A stretch of 64,000 nucleotides of DNA from Microbacterium sp. APC 3901 (GCF_030407765.1 NZ_JASDCU010000008.1:1-64000), one strand, 5' to 3'. Positions 7,919-19,207 are shown, counted from the stretch's first letter. Made by a program: numbers and translations. The notes: generated from the letters alone by a model not told the origin.

Positions 7919-9190
7919 ATGACACACGCGACACCAACGCCTCAGCACCACGCCCCGACGCCCACGCCGGAGGCACCAGGACTGCTCCGCATCGCGGGCC
8001 TGCCGTACTTCATCATCGCGTTCATCGCCCGACTGCCGTTCGCGATGATGGTCGTCGGAGTCCTCACCGTCGTCGTCTCGGCGCGCGGCTCGCTCTCACT
8101 CGGCGGACTCACCTCCGCAGCGGTCGGTCTGGGCACGGCGTGCTTCGGGCCTCTGCTGGGCGCCGCGGCTGATCGATTCGGCCAGCGCATGGTGCTGCTC
8201 ATCCTGGCGATCGCCAACGGGGCGATGCTGGTGCTCTTCACCCTCGTCGTCTACACCGGCGGAGCGGACGCCCTCGTGCTGGTCGCCGCCTTCGGCATCG
8301 GCGCGACGGCCCCGCAGGTCGCGCCCATGTCACGCTCGAGACTCGTCACGATGATCGCGGACCGGATGCCGGAGGCACTCCGCACCCGCACCGTCTCGGG
8401 CACCATGGCGTACGAGTCCGCGGCAGATGAGACCGTCTTCGTCTTCGGACCCTTCATCGTCGGCATCCTCGCATCGGTCATCGCGCCCTGGGCCCCGCTG
8501 ATCGGGGCGGCTGTGCTCACGGTCGTGTTCGTCGGCGCATTCGCCCTGCATCCGAGTGCGCGCGCCGTGTCCGTGCACCGAGACGAAGACGGCAGAGCCC
8601 CGTCCAAGGTGTCGGAACTCTTCAGCCCGCGTCTGCTGATCGTCGTCGTCGGCATCCTCGGGGTGGGGATGTTCTTCGGCACGATGCTCACGGCGCTCAC
8701 GTCTTTCATGGCCGATCGAGGCGCCCCCGAGCAGGCCGGACTCCTCTACGGCGTGATGGGCGTCGGCTCGGCGATCCTCGCCCTCGGTGTCGCCTGGCTT
8801 CCGGTGCGGTTCTCGCTGCGGGCGCGCTGGCTGCTGTTCTCGGGCATCCTGCTCGGAGGCAGCCTGCTGCTGCTGCTCGTCGATTCGCCCGCGATGATGA
8901 TGGTCGCGCTGGCGATCATGGGCATCGGAATCGGACCGACGCTGGTGACCCAGTACAGCTTCGGCGCCGCGCGCAGCCCGCTCGGGCGCTCGGCCACAGT
9001 GATGACGATGCTCGGTTCGGGAATCGTCGTCGGTCAGTCCCTCGGCGCGGCCGTGGCAGGTGAGCTCGCCGAGAACGTGGGAACGGGCAGCGCCCTCGTG
9101 CTGCCGATCATCGCCGCAGGCGTAGCGTTCGCGGCGGCCGTTGTCAATTGGCGCCTCAGTGCGACCCGACCTCGCGTAGCCTCGGTCTGA
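7919..9190 (+). CDS. MFS transporter
   Basis: A 423-residue, 12-helix major facilitator. A His/Pro-rich hydrophilic N-terminus (about residues 4-18) precedes TM1. The loop after TM2 carries Ala-Ala-Asp-Arg-Phe-Gly-Gln-Arg, the standard MFS signature. The ATG at 7919 is used because upstream in-frame codons are non-conserved; the region 7689-7918 also holds a TACAAT at 7804-7809 and a GGGCGAG/CTCGCCC hairpin at 7810-7829, so the promoter may lie there. No regulator is adjacent and the substrate is unknown. Confidence 0.82.
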   Translation: MTHATPTPQHHAPTPTPEAPGLLRIAGLPYFIIAFIARLPFAMMVVGVLTVVVSARGSLSLGGLTSAAVGLGTACFGPLLGAAADRFGQRMVLLILAIANGAMLVLFTLVVYTGGADALVLVAAFGIGATAPQVAPMSRSRLVTMIADRMPEALRTRTVSGTMAYESAADETVFVFGPFIVGILASVIAPWAPLIGAAVLTVVFVGAFALHPSARAVSVHRDEDGRAPSKVSELFSPRLLIVVVGILGVGMFFGTMLTALTSFMADRGAPEQAGLLYGVMGVGSAILALGVAWLPVRFSLRARWLLFSGILLGGSLLLLLVDSPAMMMVALAIMGIGIGPTLVTQYSFGAARSPLGRSATVMTMLGSGIVVGQSLGAAVAGELAENVGTGSALVLPIIAAGVAFAAAVVNWRLSATRPRVASV

Positions 9191-9241
9191 GCTTCTGTAG
9201 CCTGAGGAGCACCCCCACTGCATCGTCAGGAGCACTCACCC

Positions 9242-10651
9242 ATGTCAGTCGCAGATTTCGTCGTCGTCGCCAACCGACTTCCCGTCGACCGGGTCGTGGG
9301 TCCTGACGGAGACGAGGAGTGGCGGACATCTCCGGGCGGTCTGGTGGCAGCTCTCGAGCCGATGATGCGCAGCGCCCGCGGGGCCTGGGTCGGATGGCCG
9401 GGACAGCCCGACCTCGAGTTGGACCGATTCGAGATCAACGGCATCGACCTGATCCCCGTGCCGCTCAGCGCCGAAGAGGTCGCCGACTACTACGAGGGCT
9501 TCGCCAACGACACGATCTGGCCGCTGTACCACGACGTCATCGCGCCGCCGCAGTACCACCGCGAATGGTGGGAGGCATACGTCAAGGTCAACCGCCGGTT
9601 CGCAGAGGCCGCTGCTGACGTCGTCGCCCCCGACGGCACGGTCTGGGTGCACGACTATCAGCTGCAGTTGGTGCCGCAGATGATCCGCGAGCTGAGGCCC
9701 GACGTCACGATCGGCTATTTCCACCACATCCCGTTCCCGGCGCACGGCCTCTACGCCCAGCTGCCGTGGCGCGATCAGGTGCTCAAGGGACTGCTCGGCG
9801 CCGATGTCATCGGATTCCAGCGTGCGCAGGACGCCACGTACTTCCTGACCGCAGTGCGCCGGCGACTGCGTTATGAGGTCAAGGGGTCAGCGGTGGCGAT
9901 CCCGACAGACGACGGGGGCGCTCGCACTGCGGTCGCCCGGGCCTTCCCGATCTCCATCGACACGGCTCCGTATCTCGAGCTCGCGGCACGCCCAGAGGTG
10001 CGGGCACGGGCGGCAGAGATCAGAGCGAGCCTCGGCAACCCCAAGAAGATCCTGCTGGGCGTCGACCGACTCGACTACACCAAGGGCATCAGGCACCGTA
10101 TCAAGGCGTACGGCGAGCTTCTCGAAGACGGACTGCTGAGCGTCGACGACGTCACCTTCGTGCAGGTCGCGAGTCCGAGCCGCGAGCGCGTCGACGCCTA
10201 CGTGCACCTTCGAGACGAGATCGAGCTCGCGGTCGGTCGCATCAACGGCGATCATGACACGATGGGTCACACGGCGATCCGGTATCTGCACCAGGGCTAC
10301 CCCCGCGAAGAGATGGTCGCGCTCTACCTCGCTGCCGACGTGATGCTCGTGACGGCCCTGCGGGACGGCATGAACCTCGTGGCGAAGGAGTATGTGGCGA
10401 CTCGCGCCGACAACCGTGGAGTACTCGTGTTGAGCGAGTTCACAGGTGCCGCCGATGAGCTGCGACAGGCGGTGCGGGTCAACCCGCACGACATCGCCGG
10501 GTTGAAGGACGCGATCATGACGGCGGTCGCCATGACGCCGGCCGAGCAGGGCAAGCGGATGCGGTCCCTGCGGCGCCGAGTGCTCGAGAACGACGTGAAC
10601 GCCTGGTCATCGTCCTTCCTTCGCGCGCTCGCAGACGTCCGCCGACGCTGA
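9242..10651 (+). CDS. otsA: Alpha,alpha-trehalose-6-phosphate synthase (GT20)
   Basis: A 469-residue cytosolic glycosyltransferase that makes trehalose-6-phosphate from UDP-glucose and glucose-6-phosphate. Recognisable elements are Val-Val-Ala-Asn-Arg-Leu-Pro-Val near the N-terminus, Ser-Pro-Gly-Gly-Leu-Val (donor loop), Trp-Val-His-Asp-Tyr-Gln-Leu-Gln-Leu-Val-Pro, Gly-Val-Asp-Arg-Leu-Asp-Tyr-Thr-Lys-Gly-Ile and Arg-Asp-Gly-Met-Asn-Leu-Val-Ala-Lys-Glu-Tyr. Length matches the family. CAGGAG lies upstream of the ATG. otsB follows after 45 nt, so both steps of trehalose synthesis are made together, usually for osmotic and desiccation stress. Confidence 0.96.
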   Translation: MSVADFVVVANRLPVDRVVGPDGDEEWRTSPGGLVAALEPMMRSARGAWVGWPGQPDLELDRFEINGIDLIPVPLSAEEVADYYEGFANDTIWPLYHDVIAPPQYHREWWEAYVKVNRRFAEAAADVVAPDGTVWVHDYQLQLVPQMIRELRPDVTIGYFHHIPFPAHGLYAQLPWRDQVLKGLLGADVIGFQRAQDATYFLTAVRRRLRYEVKGSAVAIPTDDGGARTAVARAFPISIDTAPYLELAARPEVRARAAEIRASLGNPKKILLGVDRLDYTKGIRHRIKAYGELLEDGLLSVDDVTFVQVASPSRERVDAYVHLRDEIELAVGRINGDHDTMGHTAIRYLHQGYPREEMVALYLAADVMLVTALRDGMNLVAKEYVATRADNRGVLVLSEFTGAADELRQAVRVNPHDIAGLKDAIMTAVAMTPAEQGKRMRSLRRRVLENDVNAWSSSFLRALADVRRR

Positions 10652-10696
10652 TCCGTCGGGTCATACTGGGAGGACACCGCCTCGATTGGAGACCCT

Positions 10697-11494
10697 GTGA
10701 CCCGTAGTTGGACCCCCGGAGAAGCAGACCAGGCGCTGCGCGCCATCGCCGCCACGCCCAGGCTTGTCGTCGCCCTGGACTTCGACGGCACGGCGTCTCC
10801 GCTCGTCCCGGACCCGATGGCAGCCCGGGCGCTGCCAGAGGTCGCGACGCAGGTCGCTCGGCTCGCTGCCCTGCCGGACACGGTGGTCGCCTACGTGTCG
10901 GGGCGCAGCATGCACGACCTGAGGGTCATCACCGAGCACACGGACGATTCGTTGATCGCTCTGGCCGGTTCGCACGGTGCCCAGTACTGGTACCCGGGCG
11001 TCGGCGATGCCGCATCCGACGGCGACGAGTCGGCCGACGGGTCCCGCGAGGAGCTGTGGGAGGCCGCGCGGCCGATCATCGATCGCTACGAGGGAGCCGA
11101 GCTCGAACCGAAGACCTTCGGGATGGGGGTCCACACACGCACCGCCACGCCCGAGGTCGAGAAGGCTGTCTTCTCCGAGATCGATGCTCTGGTGGCCGAG
11201 CGTTTCCCGCATTGGCGACGGCGCGCCGGTCATCGCGTGCTGGAGTTCTCATCCCGGAACGAGGGGAAGGACGCCGCGATGGCCGCCCTTCGCGAGCATT
11301 TCGGTGCGACCGCGATCCTCTTCGCCGGCGACGACGTCACGGACGAGGACGCGATGAGGGTGCTCACGGGTGATGATCTGGGCGTGCGCGTGGGTCCGGG
11401 GGAGAGCGCCGCCGAGCTTCGTGTGGAGAACCCACAAGAGATCGCTGCGCTTCTGGAGACGCTCGCGGACGAGCGCACCTCCCGGCGGGAATAG
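10697..11494 (+). CDS. otsB: Trehalose-6-phosphate phosphatase
   Basis: A 265-residue HAD-superfamily phosphatase that releases trehalose from trehalose-6-phosphate. The HAD motifs are clear: Leu-Asp-Phe-Asp-Gly-Thr-Ala-Ser-Pro-Leu near residue 28 (nucleophile Asp), Val-Ser-Gly-Arg (motif II), Lys in Gly-Lys-Asp-Ala, and Ala-Gly-Asp-Asp-Val-Thr-Asp-Glu-Asp (motif IV). The GTG start at 10697 was chosen by position relative to the first conserved strand. It follows otsA and ends 9 nt before ilvD. Confidence 0.93.
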   Translation: MTRSWTPGEADQALRAIAATPRLVVALDFDGTASPLVPDPMAARALPEVATQVARLAALPDTVVAYVSGRSMHDLRVITEHTDDSLIALAGSHGAQYWYPGVGDAASDGDESADGSREELWEAARPIIDRYEGAELEPKTFGMGVHTRTATPEVEKAVFSEIDALVAERFPHWRRRAGHRVLEFSSRNEGKDAAMAALREHFGATAILFAGDDVTDEDAMRVLTGDDLGVRVGPGESAAELRVENPQEIAALLETLADERTSRRE

Positions 11495-11503
11495 ACTTCC
11501 GTC

Positions 11504-13222
11504 ATGTCCTCGCATGATCCCTCCAGCAGCGCGCCCATCGACATCAAGCCCCGCAGCCGCGTCGTCACCGACGGCATCGAGGCGACGACCTCCCGAGGCA
11601 TGCTCCGTGCCGTCGGCATGGGCGACGCCGATTGGGACAAGCCCCAGATCGGCATCGCGTCCAGCTGGAACGAGATCACGCCCTGCAACCTGAGCCTCGA
11701 CCGTCTCGCGCAGGGTGCGAAAGAGGGCGTGCACTCGGGCGGCGGCTACCCGTTGCAGTTCGGCACGATCTCGGTGTCCGACGGAATCTCGATGGGCCAC
11801 GAGGGTATGCACTTCTCGCTGGTGTCCCGCGAGGTCATCGCAGACTCGGTCGAGACCGTGATGATGGCCGAGCGTCTCGACGGATCGGTGCTGCTCGCCG
11901 GCTGCGACAAGTCGATCCCCGGAATGCTGATGGCCAGCGCCCGCCTCGACCTCTCCAGCGTCTTCCTCTACGCCGGCTCGATCGCCCCCGGGTGGGTCAA
12001 GCTGTCGGACGGCACGGAGAAGGACGTCACGATCATCGATTCGTTCGAGGCCGTCGGCGCGTGCCGCGCGGGCCTCATGAGCGAAGAGGACCTCAAGCGC
12101 ATCGAGTGCGCGATCGCCCCCGGTGAAGGAGCCTGTGGCGGCATGTACACGGCGAACACCATGGCGTCGGTCGCCGAGGCGCTCGGGCTGAGCCTTCCCG
12201 GCTCGGCCGCGCCGCCCGCAGCCGACCGTCGCCGCGACTACTTCGCGCACCGCTCGGGCGAGGCCGTCGTCAACCTGCTCCGTCAGGGGATCACCACCCG
12301 CGACATCCTCACCAAGGAGGCGTTCGAGAACGCGATCGCCCTCGCGATGGCTCTCGGCGGCTCGACGAACGTCGTGCTGCATCTGCTCGCCATCGCACGC
12401 GAGGCCGAGATCGACCTGAGCCTGCACGACTTCAACCGCATCGGCGACAAGGTGCCGCACGTGGCCGACATGAAGCCGTTCGGCAAGTACGTCATGAACG
12501 ACGTCGACCGTCACGGCGGCATCCCGGTGATCATGAAGGCGATGCTCGACGAGGGTCTGCTGCACGGCGACGCGCTCACCGTGACGGGCAAGACACTCGC
12601 CGAGAACCTGGCGGACCTCGACCCCCAGCCGATCGACGGCGAGGTCATCCACACGTTCGACAACCCGATCCACGCGACCGGCGGCCTGACGATCCTGCAC
12701 GGGTCGCTCGCCCCCGAGGGCGCGGTCGTGAAGACCGCAGGCTTCGACGCGGCCGTCTTCGAAGGGCCCGCTCGGGTGTTCGAGCGCGAGCGTGCGGCGA
12801 TGGATGCCGTGGCGAACGGCGAGATCGAGGCCGGCACGGTCATCGTGATCCGCTACGAGGGTCCCAAGGGCGGACCGGGCATGCGCGAGATGCTCGCGAT
12901 CACCGCGGCCATCAAGGGCGCTGGGCTCGGAAAAGATGTACTACTCTTGACTGACGGACGATTCTCAGGCGGCACAACCGGCCTGTGCATCGGCCACATA
13001 GCACCCGAAGCGGTGGACGCAGGTCCTATCGCCTTCGTGCGCGATGGTGATCTGATACGGGTCGATATCGCAGCTCGCTCTCTCGACCTACTCGTCGACG
13101 AGGCGGAGCTCGCCTCCCGCCGCTCTGGCTGGGAGCCGCTACCCCCGCGCTATACCCGTGGCGTTCTTGCCAAATACTCGCGTCTCGTGCGGTCCGCCGC
13201 CGAGGGCGCGACGACCGGCTGA
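11504..13222 (+). CDS. ilvD: Dihydroxy-acid dehydratase
   Basis: A 572-residue Fe-S dehydratase for the third common step of valine, isoleucine and leucine synthesis. Cluster and metal ligands are visible in [13 protein letters not shown] and [11 protein letters not shown]; the C-terminal Asp-Gly-Arg-Phe-Ser-Gly-Gly-Thr is intact. Odd point: from about 12926 to the end the codon choice changes sharply to A/T-ending codons (ATA, CTA, GTA, TTG, AAA), while the upstream part is almost purely C/G-ending. The protein stays normal, so this looks like a recombinant 3' end. ilvB starts 60 nt downstream. Confidence 0.96.
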   Translation: MSSHDPSSSAPIDIKPRSRVVTDGIEATTSRGMLRAVGMGDADWDKPQIGIASSWNEITPCNLSLDRLAQGAKEGVHSGGGYPLQFGTISVSDGISMGHEGMHFSLVSREVIADSVETVMMAERLDGSVLLAGCDKSIPGMLMASARLDLSSVFLYAGSIAPGWVKLSDGTEKDVTIIDSFEAVGACRAGLMSEEDLKRIECAIAPGEGACGGMYTANTMASVAEALGLSLPGSAAPPAADRRRDYFAHRSGEAVVNLLRQGITTRDILTKEAFENAIALAMALGGSTNVVLHLLAIAREAEIDLSLHDFNRIGDKVPHVADMKPFGKYVMNDVDRHGGIPVIMKAMLDEGLLHGDALTVTGKTLAENLADLDPQPIDGEVIHTFDNPIHATGGLTILHGSLAPEGAVVKTAGFDAAVFEGPARVFERERAAMDAVANGEIEAGTVIVIRYEGPKGGPGMREMLAITAAIKGAGLGKDVLLLTDGRFSGGTTGLCIGHIAPEAVDAGPIAFVRDGDLIRVDIAARSLDLLVDEAELASRRSGWEPLPPRYTRGVLAKYSRLVRSAAEGATTG

Positions 13223-13282
13223 TCCGCGTCGGCCCCGGCTTCCCGCCTCCGACGTCGCCTACAGACCATCAGAAGGAGTGTC

Positions 13283-15085
13283 ATGACCGCTGACACCGTC
13301 TCGGCTGTGCCGAGGCCACCCGCGCCCAAATCCCCCGCACCGGAGATCTCCGGAGCGGAGGCCGTCGTCCGCACGCTCGAGCTGCTCGGCGTCAAGGACG
13401 TGTTCGGCCTCCCCGGCGGCGCGATCCTCCCCGTCTACGACCCGCTCATGGATGCGGCCGAGCTCCGGCACATCCTGGTGAGGCACGAGCAGGGGGCCGG
13501 CCATGCCGCCGAGGGCTATGCATCGTCGTCGGGCAAGGTCGGCGTCTGCATCGCGACCTCCGGTCCCGGTGCGACCAACCTCGTGACCGCGATCGCCGAC
13601 GCCTACATGGACTCGGTGCCGCTGCTCGCGATCACCGGGCAGGTGTTCTCGACACTGATGGGCACCGACGCATTCCAGGAGGCCGACATCGTCGGCATCA
13701 CGATGCCCGTGACGAAGCACTCCTTCCTCGTGAAGGACGCATCCGAGATCCCCGGTGCCATCGCGGCGGCGTATGAGATCGCATCGACGGGCCGACCCGG
13801 TCCGGTGCTCGTCGACATCACCAAGGACGCCCAGCAGGCCATGGCGCCGTTCGTCTGGCCGCCCAAGTACGACCTGCCGGGGTACCGCCCCGTGACGAAG
13901 GCCCATGGCAAGCAGATCCAGGCGGCCGCCGCACTCCTGGCCGAGGCCAAGAAGCCGGTGCTGTACGTCGGTGGCGGTGTGATCCGCGGTCGCGCGTCGG
14001 CAGAGCTGCTCACCCTGGCCGAGACGACGAACGCACCGGTCGTGACGACTCTCATGGCGCGGGGCGCGTTCCCCGATTCGCACCAGCAGCACCTGGGGAT
14101 GCCCGGCATGCACGGCACCGTCCCTGCAGTGCTGGCGCTGCAGGAGGCCGATCTGATCGTGTCGCTCGGGGCGAGGTTCGACGACCGTGTGACCGGCAAG
14201 GCGGCGCTCTTCGCGCCGAACGCCAAGGTCGTGCACGTCGATATCGATCCCGCCGAGATCTCGAAGATCCGCACGGCCGATGTGCCGATCGTCGGTGACG
14301 TCCGTGACGTGCTGGTCGATCTCGAGTCCGCGTTCCGCACCGCCGCCAGCACGACGACTCCCGACACCGAGGAGTGGTGGTCGTACCTCGACGGGCTGCG
14401 CACCGAGTTCCCTCTCGGATACGCGCCGACGACCGACGGTCTTCTCGCGCCGCAGTACGTGATCCAGCGGATCGGCGAGCTGACCGGTCCGGAGGGCATC
14501 TACGCCGCAGGCGTCGGACAGCACCAGATGTGGGCTGCACAGTTCATCAAGTACGAGCGCCCCAACGCCTGGCTGAACTCCGGTGGAGCGGGCACGATGG
14601 GCTACTCCGTGCCCGCCGCGATGGGCGCCAAGGTCGCCGAGCCCGACCGCGTCGTGTGGGCGATCGATGGCGACGGATGCTTCCAGATGACGAATCAGGA
14701 GCTCGCGACCTGCACGATCAACAACATCCCGATCAAGGTCGCGATCATCAACAACTCCTCGCTGGGCATGGTGCGCCAGTGGCAGACGCTGTTCTATGAC
14801 GGCCGCCACTCGAACACCGACCTGAACACCGGCCATGGAACGGTGCGCATCCCCGACTTCGTGAAGCTCGCCGAGGCATACGGCTGCCTCGCGATCCGCG
14901 TCGAGAAGGAGGAGGAGGTGGACGCGGCGATCCAGCTCGCTCTCGAGACGAACGACCGTCCCGTCGTCATCGACTTCGTCGTCAGCGCCGACTCCATGGT
15001 GTGGCCGATGGTTCCCCAGGGCGTGAGCAACAGCTACGTCCAGTACGCCCGCGAGCACGCGCCCGCATTCGACGAGGAGGACTGA
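13283..15085 (+). CDS. ilvB: Acetolactate synthase, large (catalytic) subunit
   Basis: A 600-residue ThDP enzyme that condenses pyruvate with pyruvate or 2-oxobutyrate. The N-terminal domain has [12 protein letters not shown] and the catalytic Glu in Arg-His-Glu-Gln-Gly-Ala. The C-terminal ThDP site reads [12 protein letters not shown]. The FAD-binding middle domain is complete. GAAGGAG precedes the ATG. ilvN begins 2 nt after the stop, as expected for an obligate partner. Confidence 0.96.
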   Translation: MTADTVSAVPRPPAPKSPAPEISGAEAVVRTLELLGVKDVFGLPGGAILPVYDPLMDAAELRHILVRHEQGAGHAAEGYASSSGKVGVCIATSGPGATNLVTAIADAYMDSVPLLAITGQVFSTLMGTDAFQEADIVGITMPVTKHSFLVKDASEIPGAIAAAYEIASTGRPGPVLVDITKDAQQAMAPFVWPPKYDLPGYRPVTKAHGKQIQAAAALLAEAKKPVLYVGGGVIRGRASAELLTLAETTNAPVVTTLMARGAFPDSHQQHLGMPGMHGTVPAVLALQEADLIVSLGARFDDRVTGKAALFAPNAKVVHVDIDPAEISKIRTADVPIVGDVRDVLVDLESAFRTAASTTTPDTEEWWSYLDGLRTEFPLGYAPTTDGLLAPQYVIQRIGELTGPEGIYAAGVGQHQMWAAQFIKYERPNAWLNSGGAGTMGYSVPAAMGAKVAEPDRVVWAIDGDGCFQMTNQELATCTINNIPIKVAIINNSSLGMVRQWQTLFYDGRHSNTDLNTGHGTVRIPDFVKLAEAYGCLAIRVEKEEEVDAAIQLALETNDRPVVIDFVVSADSMVWPMVPQGVSNSYVQYAREHAPAFDEED

Positions 15086-15087
15086 CC

Positions 15088-15597
15088 ATGTCGACTCACG
15101 TGCTGAGCCTCCTGGTGGAGAACACCCCCGGTCTGCTGACCCGCGTCGCAGGTCTGTTCGCGCGCCGCGGATTCAACATCGACTCCCTCGCGGTGGGCGT
15201 GACCGAGGTGCCCGGCATCTCACGCATCACCGTCGTCGTCGACCTCGAGGACCTGCCTCTCGAACAGGTGACGAAGCAGCTCAACAAGCTGATCAACGTC
15301 ATCAAGATCGTGGAGCTCGACTTCCCGACCTCGGTGCAGCGCGAGCACATGCTCGTCAAGGTCCGCACCGACAACGCGAACAGGTCGAACGTCATCGAGG
15401 TGGCGAACCTGTTCCGTGCCTCGGTCGTCGACTACGCGTCCGACGCGCTGGTGATCGAGGTCACCGGAGATCGGGGCAAGATCGAAGCCATGCTCCGCGC
15501 TCTCGAGCCGTTCGGCATCAAGGAGATCGCGCAGTCGGGTCTCCTCGCCATCGGCCGCGGGGGCAAGAGCATCACCGAGCGCGTTCTGCGCGGCTGA
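15088..15597 (+). CDS. ilvN: Acetolactate synthase, small (regulatory) subunit
   Basis: A 169-residue regulatory subunit. An N-terminal ACT domain (Leu-Ser-Leu-Leu-Val-Glu-Asn-x-Pro-Gly-Leu-Leu-x-Arg-Val and Gly-Phe-Asn-Ile-Asp-Ser-Leu) is followed by the C-terminal activating domain. It binds valine and gives feedback inhibition of IlvB. It is translationally close to ilvB and ends 45 nt before ilvC. Confidence 0.96.
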   Translation: MSTHVLSLLVENTPGLLTRVAGLFARRGFNIDSLAVGVTEVPGISRITVVVDLEDLPLEQVTKQLNKLINVIKIVELDFPTSVQREHMLVKVRTDNANRSNVIEVANLFRASVVDYASDALVIEVTGDRGKIEAMLRALEPFGIKEIAQSGLLAIGRGGKSITERVLRG

Positions 15598-16671
<1,074 letters not shown>

Positions 16672-16688
16672 CTCTGATTCGATCATCG

Positions 16689-16724
16689 AAAGAACGGGCA
16701 TCCCCTCGGGGGTGCCCGTTCTTT
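16689..16724 (+). terminator. Terminator of the ilvDBNC operon
   Basis: Arms AAAGAACGGGCA (16689-16700) and TGCCCGTTCTTT (16713-16724) pair perfectly, with further C-G pairs in the loop region. The run of T is at the end of the stem and the sequence works in either direction. Confidence 0.85.
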
Positions 16725-16748
16725 CGTCTTCCCGGATGCCAGACGTAC

Positions 16749-16763
16749 AGACATCGGATGTCT
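16749..16763. promoter_or_regulatory. Palindromic operator at the first fucosidase gene
   Basis: The 15-bp palindrome AGACATC-G-GATGTCT ends 16 nt before the fucosidase ATG. Its core ACATCGGATGT recurs upstream of the ABC importer at 19293-19303, which suggests one regulator controls both transcripts. No Shine-Dalgarno conflict is seen; GGAGGG follows at about 16772-16777. Confidence 0.65.
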
Positions 16764-16779
16764 ATGCCAGGATGGAGGG

Positions 16780-18042
16780 ATGCGACAGGAATGGTTTGAT
16801 CACGCCCGCTTCGGCATGTTCGTGCACTTCGGCATCTACAGCGGCGCCGCCAGACACGAATGGGTGCAGAACTACGAGCGCCTGACGGACGAGGAGTACC
16901 GACCGTACTTCGAGCACTTCGACCCGGATCTCTTCGATGCGAGAGCCCTTGCGCGCACGGCGAAGGAGACGGGGATGGGCTACGTGGTGCTGACGACCAA
17001 GCACCATGACGGGTTCTGCCTCTGGGGCTCTCAGCGCACCGACTTCACGTCGGTGGCGGTGGCAGGGCGCGATCTGGTGCGCGAGTATGTCGACGCGCTC
17101 CGCGCCGAGGGGCTCAAGGTGGGGCTGTATCACTCGGTGATCGACTGGCATCACCCCCACTTCACGGTCGACTGGAACCACCCACGTCGAGACGATGCCG
17201 ATGCGCACGAACTGAACGTCGGCAGGGACATGTCGGTCTACCGCGAATACCTGCACGCCCAGGTGCGCGAACTGCTCACGTCGTATGGCGCGATCGACTA
17301 CCTGTTCTTCGACTTCACCTACCCCGAGTCCAAGGACGGTTGGGCGGGCAAAGGACCCCAGGACTGGGACGCCTCCGGTCTGCTCGCACTGTGCCGTGAT
17401 CTCCAGCCGAACATGCTGGTGAATGACCGCCTCGGGATCCCTGCCGACTTCGTCACCCCCGAGCAGTATCAGCCGACCGCGCCGATCGTCCGTGACGGTG
17501 TCGCTCTGACGTGGGAGGCGTGCCAGACGCTCAACGGGTCATGGGGCTACGACCGGGACAACACCGACCAGAAGTCGTCGACGCTGCTGACGCAGATGCT
17601 GGTCGATTCGGTCTCGATGGGCGGCAACATGCTTCTCAACATCGGTCCGGATGGGCGCGGGGCCGTCTCCCCTCGGGATGCTGCCACGCTCGATGAGATC
17701 GGCGAGTGGATGCGGCTGCACAGGCGTGCGGTGGTCGGGGCGGGGCATGCCGATTTCACGCCTCCCCGCGAGGGCGTCTACACGCGCCGGGGTGACCGTC
17801 TGTATCTGACCCTTTTCTCCTGGCCGATGGGATTCGTGCATCTGCCGGATCTCGCCGGAAGAGTGGCCTATGCCCGGCTGCTGCATGACGGGTCGTGGCT
17901 CAGGACGAGCGCATCCGATCCTGAGCAGCAGGCCGACCTCATGACCCCGGCAGGCGAGGCCGAGGGCACGCTCACCGTCCATCTGCCGGTCCGACGCCCC
18001 GACGTGCTGCTGCCGGTGATCGAGCTGACGCTCTCGGAGTGA
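16780..18042 (+). CDS. Alpha-L-fucosidase, GH29
   Basis: A 420-residue glycoside hydrolase of family 29, retaining, which removes alpha-linked L-fucose. Family marks are Trp-Phe-x-x-Ala-Arg-Phe-Gly-Met-Phe-Val-His-Phe-Gly near the start, Thr-Thr-Lys-His-His-Asp-Gly-Phe (residues 72-79) and the nucleophile region Tyr-Leu-Phe-Phe-Asp-Phe (Asp178). No signal peptide is present, so it acts in the cytoplasm on imported oligosaccharides. A predicted operator lies just upstream. It is convergent with the ROK repressor gene (19-nt gap). A second, quite different GH29 ends the neighbouring operon, so the two may act on different linkages. Confidence 0.9.
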   Translation: MRQEWFDHARFGMFVHFGIYSGAARHEWVQNYERLTDEEYRPYFEHFDPDLFDARALARTAKETGMGYVVLTTKHHDGFCLWGSQRTDFTSVAVAGRDLVREYVDALRAEGLKVGLYHSVIDWHHPHFTVDWNHPRRDDADAHELNVGRDMSVYREYLHAQVRELLTSYGAIDYLFFDFTYPESKDGWAGKGPQDWDASGLLALCRDLQPNMLVNDRLGIPADFVTPEQYQPTAPIVRDGVALTWEACQTLNGSWGYDRDNTDQKSSTLLTQMLVDSVSMGGNMLLNIGPDGRGAVSPRDAATLDEIGEWMRLHRRAVVGAGHADFTPPREGVYTRRGDRLYLTLFSWPMGFVHLPDLAGRVAYARLLHDGSWLRTSASDPEQQADLMTPAGEAEGTLTVHLPVRRPDVLLPVIELTLSE

Positions 18043-18061
18043 CGCAGGACGGGGCGGCGGA

Positions 18062-19207
18062 TCAGCCCGCCGCCACGTCCATGCCCTCCAGGGCGAGCCG
18101 CGCGGCGCCATGCAGGATGGCATCCGCTCCTGTCATCGCGGGCTCGATGCGCAGTCGCTGCGTCGCCAGGGGGTGGCACGCCTCATAGACGCGACTGCGG
18201 ACTGCGGCGATGAACGGCTCGGACGCGCTCATGCCCCCGGTGAGGAATACCGCGTGCGGGTTGAAGAAGTTCACGACCCCGGACAGCGCCTGGCCGAGGT
18301 GCGTGCCCGCCGTCCGCACGAGCGAGGTCGCGAGCGGGTCGGCATCCCGTGCCAGCGTCAGCACATCAGCGGTCGTGCGCACGGTGTCGTTGCCGCGCTC
18401 GCGCATCTGACGCACGAGGCTCGCGCCGCTGGCGACCGTCTCGAGACATCCGGTGTTGCCGCACGAGCAGGGGATGTCACCGCTGCCATCGATGCGGGTG
18501 TGCGTGATGTCGCCGGCGGCGCTCGTGGCGCCTCTGTGGATGTACCCGTCGACGATGACTCCGCTGCCGATGGCCGTGCCGGCCTTCACGGTGATGCTGT
18601 GGTGCGTGTGGCCGAACTGAGCGCGGTGCTCGCCGAGGGCGGCGAGGTTCGCATCGTTGTCGACCGCGACATGCGTCCCGAAGCGTCCGGCCAGATGCTC
18701 GCCGACCCGAAACCCTGGCCAGCCCGGCATGCGTGAGGGCTGGTCGACGGATCCGGAGAGGATGTCCACAGGCCCGGGAAGGCTGACGCCGATGGCATGG
18801 ATCCGTGTGTCGGCGCCGAGGCGATCGAAGACGCCGGCAACGCGCGCGAGCGTGGCGTCCGGGCCCTCGGCGAGATCGATCGCGATCGACTCGCTGCCCA
18901 GCAGCGCGCCGCTCAACGAGTGCCGGCCGATGCGTGCGTGCTGGCCGCCCAGGTCGGCGGACAGCACGATGCCGTCGCCGGCGATCTGCAGGACGCGGGG
19001 TCGTCTTCCCCCGCGGGAGGTGCCGTCGCCCGCTTCCTGCAGCACGCCGGCATCGAGGAGCGACTGCACCTTGAGGCCGACCGTCGACGCCGCGACGCCG
19101 AGCAGCGCGGCGAGCTCGCTGCGGGAGCGCGCCTCTCCGCGAGCGACCAGGTCGAGGATGCGTCGAGAGTGCTGGTCCTCGGCGGCGAGGGGCGAGGTGT
19201 CGGGCAT
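18062..19207 (-). CDS. ROK-family transcriptional repressor
   Basis: A 381-residue ROK regulator with an N-terminal winged HTH (about residues 10-65, Ser-Arg-Ser-Glu-Leu-Ala-Ala-Leu-Leu-Gly-Val-Ala-Ala-Ser-Thr-Val) fused to a sugar-binding ROK domain. The zinc motif is complete: His in Asp-Ile-Thr-His, then Cys-Ser-Cys-Gly-Asn-Thr-Gly-Cys-Leu-Glu. The ATP-binding Asp-Gly-x-Thr motif is degenerate (Ala-Asp-Leu-Gly-Gly-Gln-His), as expected for a regulator rather than a kinase. It is divergent from the ABC importer and convergent with fucosidase 1, so it is the best candidate regulator for this island. Confidence 0.88.
   Translation of the reverse strand: MPDTSPLAAEDQHSRRILDLVARGEARSRSELAALLGVAASTVGLKVQSLLDAGVLQEAGDGTSRGGRRPRVLQIAGDGIVLSADLGGQHARIGRHSLSGALLGSESIAIDLAEGPDATLARVAGVFDRLGADTRIHAIGVSLPGPVDILSGSVDQPSRMPGWPGFRVGEHLAGRFGTHVAVDNDANLAALGEHRAQFGHTHHSITVKAGTAIGSGVIVDGYIHRGATSAAGDITHTRIDGSGDIPCSCGNTGCLETVASGASLVRQMRERGNDTVRTTADVLTLARDADPLATSLVRTAGTHLGQALSGVVNFFNPHAVFLTGGMSASEPFIAAVRSRVYEACHPLATQRLRIEPAMTGADAILHGAARLALEGMDVAAG

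Noticed and set aside
11249..12700. 483-codon minus-strand frame across otsB/ilvD
   Set aside because: Composition (Arg, Asp, His, Val repeats) is that of a reverse-complement shadow; the plus-strand ilvD is certain.
13223..13282. Leader-peptide attenuator in front of ilvB
   Set aside because: The 60-nt gap has no short ORF rich in Leu/Val/Ile and no paired hairpins, unlike the leuC leader.
13259..15058. 599-codon minus-strand frame opposite ilvB
   Set aside because: Mirror of a highly biased coding sequence with no protein-like motif; ilvB on the plus strand is unambiguous.
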